A stretch of DNA of 64,000 bases, from NCBI RefSeq assembly GCF_050589825.1, contig NZ_JBNGOZ010000002.1, positions 248,001 to 312,000 of the forward strand. The letters are read 5' to 3'. The notes below the pieces were generated by a model. It made no database searches, had not been told where the DNA came from, and saw only the letters and a list, made by a program, of their open reading frames with translations. This stretch comes from Carboxylicivirga longa. GTDB taxonomy: Bacteria; Bacteroidota; Bacteroidia; Bacteroidales; Marinilabiliaceae. Positions 53,186-62,333 of this stretch are shown one piece after another (positions within the stretch are counted from its first letter, which is position 1; every line of letters begins with the position of its first letter). The position numbers were made by a program, and so were the translations under genes.

Positions 53186-55183
53186 ATGAAGAACGTTTTA
53201 TTAGTGGCCTTACTGCTTCTATGCTGGAAGAGTAATGCCCAAGACATTGGGGGAGATTATTATGTTGCAGTCAATGGTAATGATGCCAACCCCGGAACTT
53301 ACGAACAACCCTTTGCCACATGGCAACGAGCGGTTGATGTAGCTTTACCGGGTGATACGGTTTACATCAGAGGGGGTGTGTACTTACCCAAAAGGCATGC
53401 ACATGGCACCGGAGCCTTTATGATTATTCGCCCTCGAAATGGTATTGGAAAAAGTGGAACAAAAGCAAATCCCATTTGCTATTTTGCTTATCCAGGCGAA
53501 ACGCCTATATTAGATGGCAGTCAATATATACCGGATGGGAACTGGAATATGGCTATTGGCGTTGAATATGCTGAATACATTCATTTTAGAGGGCTTACCG
53601 TTCGAAATATCTATCAGTACTATCATCCGGCTCAGGCACATGGTATTTCAACGCTGGCCGTTGCCAACATGACTTTTGAAAATTGTGTGGTTCACCATGT
53701 ATCCGGCAGAGGTTTTTATTATGAGAGTGGTGCCTGGACAGAAAAATATGGCCCCGGTGCACCTTTTACCTCGGATACAACCCGATACATCAATTGTGAT
53801 GCCTATAGCTTATGCGACAGTATTGATCATACCCAGTCCAATACACCGGGTAATGCCGCCGATGGTTATAAATTAATTAATTACGATGGAAATCTATTGG
53901 TTTTTGACGGGTGTCGTGCTTGGGATTATTCAGATGATGGTTTTGATCCTAATCCTTTTGGCCGTATGGATATGACCAACTGTTGGGCTTTTAATGCCAA
54001 AGATCGAATCTTCTATCAGGGAGCCTGGCATACGATGGAAGGTAACGGCTTTAAGATAGGAGGCAGAGCAGCTGCTTACGCCCCCTATGATGCCTATAGC
54101 AATGCGACGGTGAGCAATTGTATAGCGGCCAATGTACCAGGCAGGGGATTTTATAATAACCTTGAATCGGAGATTTATAACAATGCCATTTTTTTGAATA
54201 ACACGTCTTACTTAAACGGTTATGGTTTTGCCAATGTTTACTTTGGCGAACCGGCACCCAATGGTAGTATATTTCGCAATAACATTGTTTATGGTAGCAC
54301 TAATGTATCAGCTATTCAAGAACCTTATGAATGCGCCTTGGGACAACCACCTTACGAAGAAAGTAATAATACCTGGATTTATGACAGTGGCTACCCTTAT
54401 TTTCAATACAACCCGGCAGTGACGGTCAGCGATAACGATTTTGTCAGTCTGGATGTTAATCAACTGGCACAAGCGCGTAAGGCTGATGGTTCATTGCCGG
54501 ATATCACTTTTATGCAACTGGCACCCGGTAGTGATTTGATCGATGCAGGTACTGATGTAGGTCTGACTTATTACGGAAACAGTCCCGATATTGGTGCTAT
54601 TGAGTACAATGATGGTATCACGAATACTCACCCAAGTGTACAATTAACATCGCCCCAGTCAGGTAGTTCTTTTTCCGTTGGACAAACCATAAAACTTAGT
54701 GCTGAAGCATCTGATACAGATGGCACAGTTGAAAAAGTAAGCTATTACTTTGGAGATTCTCAAAAAATAGGAGAATCCACAGCCGCCCCATGGTCATACG
54801 ATTGGACCAATACGCCAGAGGGTGAATACCAGATATGGGCCATAGCAACTGACAATCAGAATGCACAAACCAATTCTAAGAAGGTTAACATCACTATTGA
54901 GGAAGATAATCAGGTCATCTATTTCAAAATACTCAACACATCACCGAACCCTACCGTGGATATTATTACTGCAGAATTTACCTGCCCGCGAGCCACTAAG
55001 GTTGGAATTAATGTAGTGGATATTTTCAATCGTAATGCTTTATCGGATCATATTGAAACAGATATTGGCCGAAACAAACTTGTACTAAATTTATCCACAC
55101 TAAAAACGGGAAATTACACTATCATCCTTAATATGGAAGATGAAGAAATAAGAGTTCCAATTACCAGACAAGAAATCTTGTGA
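53186..55183 (+). CDS. Secreted right-handed beta-helix protein, PL9-like, with Ig-like domain and T9SS-type tail
   Basis: A signal peptide (1-18) is followed by a DUF1565-like start (YYVAVNGNDANPGTYEQPFA) and parallel beta-helix (about 22-475). The pattern matches polysaccharide lyase family 9: Ca-binding Asp candidates D227, D250, D251 and D254 (SDDGFD) and a catalytic Lys candidate K290 in GNGFKIGG. Residues about 485-570 form a bacterial Ig-like domain (VQLTSPQSGSSF). The last 85 residues resemble a degenerate sorting domain lacking the usual basic end. It may trim the polysaccharide made by this locus or degrade a foreign pectin-like polymer. It stands alone between two minus-strand gene groups. 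Confidence 0.75.
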   Translation: MKNVLLVALLLLCWKSNAQDIGGDYYVAVNGNDANPGTYEQPFATWQRAVDVALPGDTVYIRGGVYLPKRHAHGTGAFMIIRPRNGIGKSGTKANPICYFAYPGETPILDGSQYIPDGNWNMAIGVEYAEYIHFRGLTVRNIYQYYHPAQAHGISTLAVANMTFENCVVHHVSGRGFYYESGAWTEKYGPGAPFTSDTTRYINCDAYSLCDSIDHTQSNTPGNAADGYKLINYDGNLLVFDGCRAWDYSDDGFDPNPFGRMDMTNCWAFNAKDRIFYQGAWHTMEGNGFKIGGRAAAYAPYDAYSNATVSNCIAANVPGRGFYNNLESEIYNNAIFLNNTSYLNGYGFANVYFGEPAPNGSIFRNNIVYGSTNVSAIQEPYECALGQPPYEESNNTWIYDSGYPYFQYNPAVTVSDNDFVSLDVNQLAQARKADGSLPDITFMQLAPGSDLIDAGTDVGLTYYGNSPDIGAIEYNDGITNTHPSVQLTSPQSGSSFSVGQTIKLSAEASDTDGTVEKVSYYFGDSQKIGESTAAPWSYDWTNTPEGEYQIWAIATDNQNAQTNSKKVNITIEEDNQVIYFKILNTSPNPTVDIITAEFTCPRATKVGINVVDIFNRNALSDHIETDIGRNKLVLNLSTLKTGNYTIILNMEDEEIRVPITRQEIL

Positions 55184-55262
55184 TAATTAAGGTATTTCTA
55201 TTTGTTGATAGATGCCAAAAATAAAAACCCACAAGGGACATATCTCAAACTAAACTTCAGTC

Positions 55263-55312
55263 AAAGGGCGCAAGTTGTAAAACACTATTTTTTTTACGAC
55301 TTTGCGCCCTTT
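55263..55312. terminator. Long bidirectional terminator between convergent genes
   Basis: AAAGGGCGCAAGT-GTAAAA (55263-55282) pairs with TTTTAC-ACTTTGCGCCCTTT (55292-55312) with one wobble and one bulge, a stem of about 20 pairs. It separates the beta-helix gene (+) from the aminotransferase operon (-). Confidence 0.85.
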
Positions 55313-55367
55313 ATCGATATTATACTGCGCATACTCAGGAATCGCTATTTGATTTACTTAGCGTAAT

Positions 55368-56516
55368 TTACCTTTGTAAAACTTTTAAAATCTCAACTAA
55401 TACATGCTGCTTTTCAGACTCTGCCATATTTGTACCCGATGGTAAACATAGGCCATGTTGAAACAAGCAATCCGAGACACCACTGATATAACAGTCATAA
55501 TCCTTAAAGATTGGTTGCCGGTGCATAGGCTTCCACAAGGGGCGAGTTTCAACATTCATTTTTTCAAGATGCTGCTGTATTTGCCCTCTGGACAACTTAT
55601 ACTTTTGCTCATCAATTAATATGGTTGTTAACCACCGATTGGAGAAGAATGAACCGTCAGGCTCCGCTAAAAAAGTTAAGCATTGCTCTCTGCTCAAATT
55701 CTCTTTATAAAAAAGATAGATCGCTCTTTTCTGCCTAACCCTTTCATCTAAAATTTCCATTTGCCCCAAACCAATCCCTGCTAACACGTTGCTCATTCGG
55801 TAGTTATAACCAAGCTCACTATGCTGATAATGTGGTGCCGGATCGCGCGCCTGAGTAGCCAAAAAACGGGCCTTTTCGGCATATGGCTCTTCGTTGCAAA
55901 GAAGGGCGCCTCCTCCTGATGTCGTTATAATCTTGTTACCATTAAAAGACAAAATACCTATTTTGCCAAAGGAACCCAAGGCTTTTCCTTTATATTTACT
56001 CCCCAGCGATTCAGCCGCATCTTCTACAACGGGTACTCCATAACGATCGGCCACATCCATTATCCGATCCATTTGCGCCGGCATGCCATATAAATGCACC
56101 ACAATGATGGCTTTTACCCTCTCCAAACTATTCTTTGCCTTGCGATCTGCCAGTGCCTGCTCTAACAATTCGGGATCCATATTCCAGGTCACATTTTCAC
56201 TATCTATAAAGACCGGTTGTGCACCTTGATAAATAATTGGGTTCACGGATGCTGAAAAAGTAAAGGTGGATACCAACACTTCATCTCCTTGCCGGACGCC
56301 AAGCATTATTAATGCCAAATGGATGGCCGCCGTACCAGAACTCAGGACCGCAGCATGATTTACTCCGCAATACTGTGCTAATGATTGCTCAAAGGCATCG
56401 ACATTTGGACCCAATGGTGCTATCCAATTTTGCGCGAAGGCCGCTTGTATATATTTCTGTTCGTGCCCCGACATGTGCGGGGAAGAGAGATAAATTCGTT
56501 CCTTACTATTCGCCAT
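55368..56516 (-). CDS. DegT/DnrJ/EryC1/StrS family sugar aminotransferase
   Basis: This PLP enzyme aminates a keto-sugar nucleotide, typically the product of a FlaA1/CapD-type dehydratase. It has 382 residues, with LSSGTAAIHLAL at about 59-70, EDAAESLGSKYKGKALGSFG, and PLP-binding K195 in SFNGNKIITTSGGG. The start SSPHMSGHEQKYI resembles PglE-type enzymes, which make UDP-4-amino-4,6-dideoxy-GlcNAc. It is the last gene of the minus-strand glycan operon, 26 bases after the phosphoglycosyltransferase gene. Confidence 0.9.
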   Translation of the reverse strand: MANSKERIYLSSPHMSGHEQKYIQAAFAQNWIAPLGPNVDAFEQSLAQYCGVNHAAVLSSGTAAIHLALIMLGVRQGDEVLVSTFTFSASVNPIIYQGAQPVFIDSENVTWNMDPELLEQALADRKAKNSLERVKAIIVVHLYGMPAQMDRIMDVADRYGVPVVEDAAESLGSKYKGKALGSFGKIGILSFNGNKIITTSGGGALLCNEEPYAEKARFLATQARDPAPHYQHSELGYNYRMSNVLAGIGLGQMEILDERVRQKRAIYLFYKENLSREQCLTFLAEPDGSFFSNRWLTTILIDEQKYKLSRGQIQQHLEKMNVETRPLWKPMHRQPIFKDYDCYISGVSDCLFQHGLCLPSGTNMAESEKQHVLVEILKVLQR

Positions 56517-56542
56517 TACATCTAAATTATTAACTCATTGGC

Positions 56543-57127
56543 TTACCAACGGAATAGTGTTTTCAAAATGATTTTTATATCCAAAAAGAATGTTCGGTGA
56601 TAGTAATAATCTAGGTTCATCCTCACTTTATCTGGCCAAATAACCTCATCGTTATACCTATACGGATCGGATACGGTAGACAATATTTCTTCTTCCTTGG
56701 CATATTTTAAGGATGCAGGTCCAGTGATGCCAGGGCGTAATTCCAGAATCAGCTTCTCTTCCCCACGGAGACGATCATAAAATTCAGCCGTATCAGGTCG
56801 CGGCCCCACGAAACTCATTTCCCCTATCAGCACGTTCCACAACTCGGGCAACTCATCGAATTTATACTTGCGCATCCAAGCTCCTAGAGGAGTAATCCTG
56901 TTTTCGCCTTTCACCGAAACAGTACTTCCCCCGTGCCCCACTGTCATGCTCCTAAACTTATGAATGGTAAAAGGCTTGCCATACCGTCCCACACGCCGTT
57001 GATGAAACAATACAGGTCCGGGCATCTTAACCTTTATTAGTATGGCTATCAGAATGAATAGGGGCCATAAAAGCATGAGCCCAAGCAAAGAGAACATCAC
57101 GTCAAAAATTCTTTTTCCCAAATTCAT
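56543..57127 (-). CDS. Undecaprenyl-phosphate sugar phosphotransferase, PglC-type
   Basis: This minimal monotopic phosphoglycosyltransferase (194 residues) has the re-entrant helix (KRIFDVMFSLLGLMLLWPLF), RRVGRYGKPFTIHKFRSM, and the catalytic Asp-Glu pair in KFDELPELWNVLIGEMSFVG. It transfers a sugar phosphate from a UDP-sugar to undecaprenyl phosphate and so starts repeat-unit assembly. With the adjacent aminotransferase it suggests a di-N-acetylated or amino-sugar first residue. It contrasts with the helix-less homologue at 38286. Confidence 0.93.
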   Translation of the reverse strand: MNLGKRIFDVMFSLLGLMLLWPLFILIAILIKVKMPGPVLFHQRRVGRYGKPFTIHKFRSMTVGHGGSTVSVKGENRITPLGAWMRKYKFDELPELWNVLIGEMSFVGPRPDTAEFYDRLRGEEKLILELRPGITGPASLKYAKEEEILSTVSDPYRYNDEVIWPDKVRMNLDYYYHRTFFLDIKIILKTLFRW

Positions 57128-57277
57128 ATCGGTCTATTAGTTATTAGGCAGTAGTAATTTGAGATTTGAGTAGTGAGAAACATTTGCATCATATATAAAT
57201 TCGAAAAATGATGACATAACTTGCCTATTACAAATCTAAACCACTACCCATCAATCAACAGAATCATACCACCGGTG

Positions 57278-57874
57278 CTATTGGCTATTTTGCACAAACT
57301 CCACTAGCAAATAATCGTTACTAAGCTTTTTTAAGACTTTCATAGACGAATTTTTTGAGTGAGCCTGCATAACAGCCTTGTTATTTTGTGAAATGGTGGA
57401 AAGACAACGGAAATTCATCTGCCAGGCAAGTTCATACATTACCTTATTCATTATTTTACCAAGCCCTTTACCTCTATAGTTACGATCAGTTAAACGTCCC
57501 ACAAAACACTTTTTATTGATAAAAAGTCGGAGGAAGAAATAACCAACCAAAGTATTTTTATCGAAAACACCCATCATTAAAAAAGCAGATTTACTAAATT
57601 GTTTTTCTAGTGATTTCATATCAAAACCATGAGGTTTAAAATATTTAAGATCGCTGACATCTTGCGAATTGATTAAACAATATAACTGATGCAAATCTAC
57701 TCTGCGCAACTCCCTACAGCTTAATTCTCCTGGATTTATATTGGTTAAGGCATTTTCCAAAGCCTGATTAAAAATAGACTTAAAAAACGCACTAAATAAA
57801 TGATTATTAAACCAATCAATTACATTCCAAAGAAATGGAAATTTATGCTTAACGTAAATTAATAAACGCTCCAT
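57278..57874 (-). CDS. GNAT family N-acetyltransferase
   Basis: This 198-residue protein has a GNAT core at about 60-190 with the acetyl-CoA loop DRNYRGKGLGKIMN and a C-terminal strand NDYLLVEF. The first 50 residues are an unusual hydrophobic-aromatic stretch (FPFLWNVIDWFNNHLFSAFF) that may be a membrane-associated helix. It starts 6 bases after the CapK-like gene. It may acetylate the amino sugar made by the neighbouring aminotransferase, though it is not a PglD-type left-handed beta-helix enzyme. Confidence 0.78.
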   Translation of the reverse strand: MERLLIYVKHKFPFLWNVIDWFNNHLFSAFFKSIFNQALENALTNINPGELSCRELRRVDLHQLYCLINSQDVSDLKYFKPHGFDMKSLEKQFSKSAFLMMGVFDKNTLVGYFFLRLFINKKCFVGRLTDRNYRGKGLGKIMNKVMYELAWQMNFRCLSTISQNNKAVMQAHSKNSSMKVLKKLSNDYLLVEFVQNSQ

Positions 57875-57880
57875 TGTGGC

Positions 57881-59191
57881 TTAATAATTTTTGTAATTAT
57901 TAACTATCTTCCTTCTTTTTCCTGATGCCAATAATGGTATCTCATCCACATACTCAACATTCAACAAAGCATCTGTACCTAAAAAAGTTTTAAACTCTTC
58001 AACCAACTGCTTTTCTTTTAAAAATGCTCCCTTCACATTTATCTTAAAACAGTATTCTTTGGCTCGTTCCTGTATTAGTTGATACTGATCAATTTCGGGA
58101 TACTGCCACATATTTTTGTAGACTATATATGAAGATACAAGCTCACCAGATGTATCATATAGCAAGTCGAGCTTTCTTCCTTCTACAACTGAAAGGTACT
58201 TTAGCCCCGGTGTTGTCGGATCGGTTTGCAAAGCCCCTATATCTCCCGTATCATACCTGATAAAGGGCATTAAATAGTTAAAATAGTCCGTAACGACAAT
58301 CCTACCCATTTCGCCTTCATGGGCTGGTTCATCAGAATCCATTTTTAATATCTCGATATGATAACTGGCGGTATTAATCAAAAACCCTTTTGATCCATTC
58401 ACCTCTTGTTGGGCTAGAATACCATTTTCAAGATTGGAATACCGGGAAACAACCGGTACCTCAAAATATTTTTCCATGACCAATTTTGTATGATCAGTAA
58501 GCGCTTCCGAAATGGCAATAATAGAATTTACCGCTACGTGCGAATATGATTTATCTTCCCGTTCTAAATGCGTACACATCAAATCTAGTACGGAGGAATA
58601 GGCCAGTATTCCATAGGTGCAGCTATTCTTTCTAATGGCATTTAACAATCGGGCTATATCCTTCTCATTAAACTGAATTACGTCTATGGGGACAATATTT
58701 TGAGCCCAATAAGCGAGTTTATTACGCATTTTCTGCTTCACCCAAATTTTCATATATATCAGCCGATGCCCCACTTTATATCCTGCTCTTTCAGCAAAAT
58801 AAATTGTATCTGCATTGTTACGATACTTTTTATTCTGATTTTGATAGGACCTAAACGGCGTACCAGTTGACCCACTGGTAGTTACCTCAAAGGACTTTTC
58901 GGATAATTCTTGGACTTTAAAGCGGTTTTGATTATTCTTGATAATACTCTTATTCACAACAGGGAAGGAGCTCAATTCAAGACTTCCTGCATTTTTACTG
59001 TAATAATCGCACTGCTTTACTACATGCTTAAGTAGTTGTCTCAGGTTATGTGCATGGAGTTCTTTAGCCCTGCTTGAACCCGGATTTTCCATCACAAATT
59101 TTACTTCTTTGTAGTGCTTTAATACTTTACTACCGCGAAGAAAATCAAATATCCAAAAGATACGATATCGTATATATTCCAAAACTCTCAT
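57881..59191 (-). CDS. CapK / phenylacetate-CoA-ligase-like adenylate-forming enzyme
   Basis: This 436-residue member of the PaaK/CapK family has the adenylation loop VTTSGSTGTPFRSY (about 108-121), RYDTGDIGAL, and a C-terminal Lys-rich end with SGKRRK. CapK proteins occur in many capsule loci and are thought to activate a carboxylic acid or couple it to a sugar; the exact reaction is rarely known. It lies 23 bases after the CapA-like gene in the same operon. With the ligase at 39396 it gives two adenylate-forming enzymes in this region. Confidence 0.85.
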   Translation of the reverse strand: MRVLEYIRYRIFWIFDFLRGSKVLKHYKEVKFVMENPGSSRAKELHAHNLRQLLKHVVKQCDYYSKNAGSLELSSFPVVNKSIIKNNQNRFKVQELSEKSFEVTTSGSTGTPFRSYQNQNKKYRNNADTIYFAERAGYKVGHRLIYMKIWVKQKMRNKLAYWAQNIVPIDVIQFNEKDIARLLNAIRKNSCTYGILAYSSVLDLMCTHLEREDKSYSHVAVNSIIAISEALTDHTKLVMEKYFEVPVVSRYSNLENGILAQQEVNGSKGFLINTASYHIEILKMDSDEPAHEGEMGRIVVTDYFNYLMPFIRYDTGDIGALQTDPTTPGLKYLSVVEGRKLDLLYDTSGELVSSYIVYKNMWQYPEIDQYQLIQERAKEYCFKINVKGAFLKEKQLVEEFKTFLGTDALLNVEYVDEIPLLASGKRRKIVNNYKNY

Positions 59192-59214
59192 TATTTAAAA
59201 GTCATATCATATTA

Positions 59215-60297
59215 CTAATTTTGCCAACCAATAAGCTTTATCTTGGCTAAAAAACGTGCTGTTGTTGCTCTTCCTTTCAATAAGTATGTATTGATGGCAT
59301 TTGTCCGAATCTGTTTGTAATTCTTATATGTCGGAATTAGAAATTTCTTTCGTCGATTTTTTTTAAAAAAATTTACATACTCTTTTCTATTCAACCCTTT
59401 ATATGGCGAATATTTGTGCAATAATTCAGAGGTTTCAAACTCATCAGAATTTTTAAGCTGCCAACTAAAATTATCAATGCTATCATTAAATTCAAACCAA
59501 TGGCATTTCATTTTATTTTCACTCACATTCCAGTCCAGAGCCAATTGCATGATTGATAGAGAAGGGAACTTCAGTTTCCCTTGAGCATAAATACTGCTGG
59601 GTATAAAAAAATTACCCAATCCATAAAAGATAATATTGCCATTGTATTTCTCACCTCCCTGAATACAATGAGAATGAGTTCCTAAAACCAAATTTGCTCC
59701 TACATCAATAAGATCCATTGCAAATTGGCGATACATAGGAAATGGTAAAATCTCCAGATCCAAACTCCAGTGGAAATAGATAACGATATGAGCATTAGGT
59801 GAAGATTCTCGCCACTTCCTTACTTCTTTTAGTAATCGATTTTCCTTAATTTCTGCAACAAATACATTACCTGTTGGATTCTTGTGATTGTATAATAGGA
59901 AATTCCAACAAGCATTAAACAGTAAAATTTCATTCTCATTTTCGTAAAACCTCACTGGTTTACCTGCTTCTGCAGGAGAATTACCAGCACCACAAAATGG
60001 AATATCTTCATTTTTAAGTATTCGTTTCGTGTTCTCAAATTGATCGGCAAGATCCAATGTGTGATTATTGGCTAGACAAAATACTGGATCAATATGCTTT
60101 TTCAATTGCTCAGGAAGATGTGGGTGGTTAAATAAAACTGGCTGATTATCGCTATTGGGGTCATGGTCGGCCAGCAATCCTTCAAGATTAAAAACAACCT
60201 TATTCTGGCTGAATACCTGTGAATAGGTTTCGAAAAATTCACCAATGATATTATTGGTCTGCCGGTTGGGGGATGCAATGTCACCTAAAAAAATCAA
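59215..60297 (-). CDS. CapA family (PGA-synthesis-type) metallophosphatase-fold protein
   Basis: This 360-residue protein resembles CapA/PgsA proteins: LGDIASP, NLEGLL, LANNHTLDLADQF, GTHSHCIQGGEKYNG and GLGNFF supply the likely metal ligands. Family members are needed for export or modification of poly-gamma-glutamate or capsule. No signal peptide or membrane helix is seen. The start is a TTG: no ATG lies near, and the fold begins at once (LIFLGDIA). It starts 2 bases after the stop of the preceding gene, so translation is likely coupled. Confidence 0.82.
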   Translation of the reverse strand: MIFLGDIASPNRQTNNIIGEFFETYSQVFSQNKVVFNLEGLLADHDPNSDNQPVLFNHPHLPEQLKKHIDPVFCLANNHTLDLADQFENTKRILKNEDIPFCGAGNSPAEAGKPVRFYENENEILLFNACWNFLLYNHKNPTGNVFVAEIKENRLLKEVRKWRESSPNAHIVIYFHWSLDLEILPFPMYRQFAMDLIDVGANLVLGTHSHCIQGGEKYNGNIIFYGLGNFFIPSSIYAQGKLKFPSLSIMQLALDWNVSENKMKCHWFEFNDSIDNFSWQLKNSDEFETSELLHKYSPYKGLNRKEYVNFFKKNRRKKFLIPTYKNYKQIRTNAINTYLLKGRATTARFLAKIKLIGWQN

Positions 60298-60299
60298 AT

Positions 60300-61421
60300 C
60301 TACGCCTTTTTATACATGCAGTTTAACAAATCTCTTGAACTCATAAAAATCACATCTGGCCATTTCTTTTGAATTAATTCCAATAGCTTTTGCAATTCTC
60401 TCAAGCCTTTCTCCCTATTTTGGGGATCTATCCCTCCAACAAAGTTGACCCGGTGGGTGCTTATTACCGCAGGCTTTCGCCATCGAAAAGCAGATTCAAT
60501 TTGCTTCAATGTGGCATCAACTCCAATATACTTTGGATCTGATGGTTCAAACGCACAGTTTCTAACACAATATGTTAAACCCGACTGGGATTGCTTTCCA
60601 TTTCTATAGTACTTCAGCCGAATGTCTCCCTTCTCTGGTATTGGATTAAGATGCATAACATTTAAATACTGAATACCAGAATCTGCTAATGTCGTTTCAA
60701 ATTGAGGATGAAATATGCCATTACTTGGCACAAACAATTTGGGGCTATAACCTAATTTCTTTCTGAAAATTGTAACCCCTTCCTTTATTGACTCTCGAAG
60801 AAACGGAATGCGCCTTTCATTTTCAAAATAAAACTCAGCCCTGAAACCACGTGCAGCTGGAGGCACACTACTCATTTCTAATGATACATATTCCTGGCTA
60901 AATGCATAACGCAGGTCATCATGGCCTTCTCTTAATTTCTCCATCCAAAGTTGAACTGCAATATGTTCCTTTCCATGTATTTCAGGCACAAACACACCAT
61001 TACTCAAGCCTTCCCTCCATAAATCCAACACTTGCTTCCCTCTACCATAGCGTTCCAAAGTGTTTGAGAATTCTTCAAAATAGTAGTTTTGATAATCATC
61101 CTTTTCAATTCTCTTGAAATCCGGATTTGCAACATTTACAATAGGAGTCATCACTGCTGGCTTATCATTTAGACCTTTAACACTTCCCAGGGTATAAAAA
61201 AGCTGCTCCATATCTTCTACAGTAGCCAATGTATCGAACCGATAACGACAATGTGGGTCAACCAGGTTTCTATCAACTAAGTTGTCATATACTTCCTTTG
61301 ATGGAGTTCGTATTCCCCCCCAATCATCGCATTCAATAACAACAATCTTCTCTGAGACCTTAGGTCCAGGTATGTTTTTAATATTGCGTATAATTGATTC
61401 CTTTATCCCCGGAAGTCCCAT
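60300..61421 (-). CDS. NodB-like polysaccharide deacetylase-fold protein
   Basis: This 373-residue protein resembles predicted polysaccharide (de)acetylases: VVIECDDWGGIRTPS near the start supplies a DD pair like NodB motif 1, followed by HGKEHIAVQLWM (a possible HxxxH zinc site), and ISTHRVNF near the end. The fold assignment is by motif only. It overlaps the deacetylase gene before it by one base. Its substrate is presumably the polymer made by the locus. Confidence 0.7.
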   Translation of the reverse strand: MGLPGIKESIIRNIKNIPGPKVSEKIVVIECDDWGGIRTPSKEVYDNLVDRNLVDPHCRYRFDTLATVEDMEQLFYTLGSVKGLNDKPAVMTPIVNVANPDFKRIEKDDYQNYYFEEFSNTLERYGRGKQVLDLWREGLSNGVFVPEIHGKEHIAVQLWMEKLREGHDDLRYAFSQEYVSLEMSSVPPAARGFRAEFYFENERRIPFLRESIKEGVTIFRKKLGYSPKLFVPSNGIFHPQFETTLADSGIQYLNVMHLNPIPEKGDIRLKYYRNGKQSQSGLTYCVRNCAFEPSDPKYIGVDATLKQIESAFRWRKPAVISTHRVNFVGGIDPQNREKGLRELQKLLELIQKKWPDVIFMSSRDLLNCMYKKA

Positions 61422-62326
61422 TATTGCCAGATATTGAGTTTAACATTTGGAATTTTCTGCCTTTCATCCATCTTTTGAATAATTTCTCTCATTGAAGTGA
61501 TTTTAAACTCCTTCGTGATTCTATCAAGTTTGGTGGCAACTGTATCCTTTTTAAATCTATATAAACTTAGCAATGCTCTTTTTTTCATTGGTGCTTTAGA
61601 AACAGCCTCATGAAAATAATCCGGATACTTTTTGGTGTCCAGTTCATAGGGATGCAAGTAGAAAATAGCTGGCCGTTGCCTTACAATTTTCGATATGGCT
61701 TTACGCGTCAAGTCATATGGGAAGTAGCGCAGGTATCCACCTCCCCCGACAGGAATGTCCCTACCAAACAATCGAACAACAGACAAAGGAACCTCAACCA
61801 AAGAATTTGAATGATCCAGCTCTATTCGACAAATATCCTTAGAAAATCCTTTCCATCCATACCTCAGTGATAATGAAGGGAAGATACTACTATCATAAGT
61901 AAATCCAGACTCTGCAATAATTGGAAGCGCCCAAGCAGTTTTTGCATTAATCGAAAATGCTGGTGCTCGAAAACCATCAATTTCTTTTCCAATTAATTCG
62001 CCAATTTGCCCCCGTGCACGTTTCAGATCCTCGCGTAGTTTCTCAGGTGATAAGCGGAATATTTGATGATGTCTGTATCCATGTACTCCAATCTCATGAC
62101 CTAAAGAATCTATCCTCCTTATCAATTCCGGGTAATTCTTAGCAATTTCTCCTAATATGAAGAAGGTTCCTGTGACGCTATTCTTCTCACAAATATCCAA
62201 TATAACCTCTACATTATCTACAACCCTGGAAGTGGGTTCCATTTTTACTTTGAAATTATCATACATGGAAATATTAATGCCATCCTCGACATCTATAGTC
62301 AATGCAGATAAGTGAGAATTTCTCAT
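61421..62326 (-). CDS. Polysaccharide deacetylase (NodB domain, DUF3473-type C-terminus)
   Basis: This 301-residue protein has NodB motif 1 LTIDVEDG, motif 2 HGYRHHQIF, and motif 3 FRAPAFSI, followed by VPVGGGGYLRYFPY and AIFYLHPYELD. That C-terminal part is like DUF3473 deacetylases that occur in XrtA (exosortase) glycan clusters. It probably removes N- or O-acetyl groups from the nascent polymer. It starts 7 bases after the ATP-grasp gene. Confidence 0.87.
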   Translation of the reverse strand: MRNSHLSALTIDVEDGINISMYDNFKVKMEPTSRVVDNVEVILDICEKNSVTGTFFILGEIAKNYPELIRRIDSLGHEIGVHGYRHHQIFRLSPEKLREDLKRARGQIGELIGKEIDGFRAPAFSINAKTAWALPIIAESGFTYDSSIFPSLSLRYGWKGFSKDICRIELDHSNSLVEVPLSVVRLFGRDIPVGGGGYLRYFPYDLTRKAISKIVRQRPAIFYLHPYELDTKKYPDYFHEAVSKAPMKKRALLSLYRFKKDTVATKLDRITKEFKITSMREIIQKMDERQKIPNVKLNIWQ

Positions 62327-62333
62327 AATTTAT

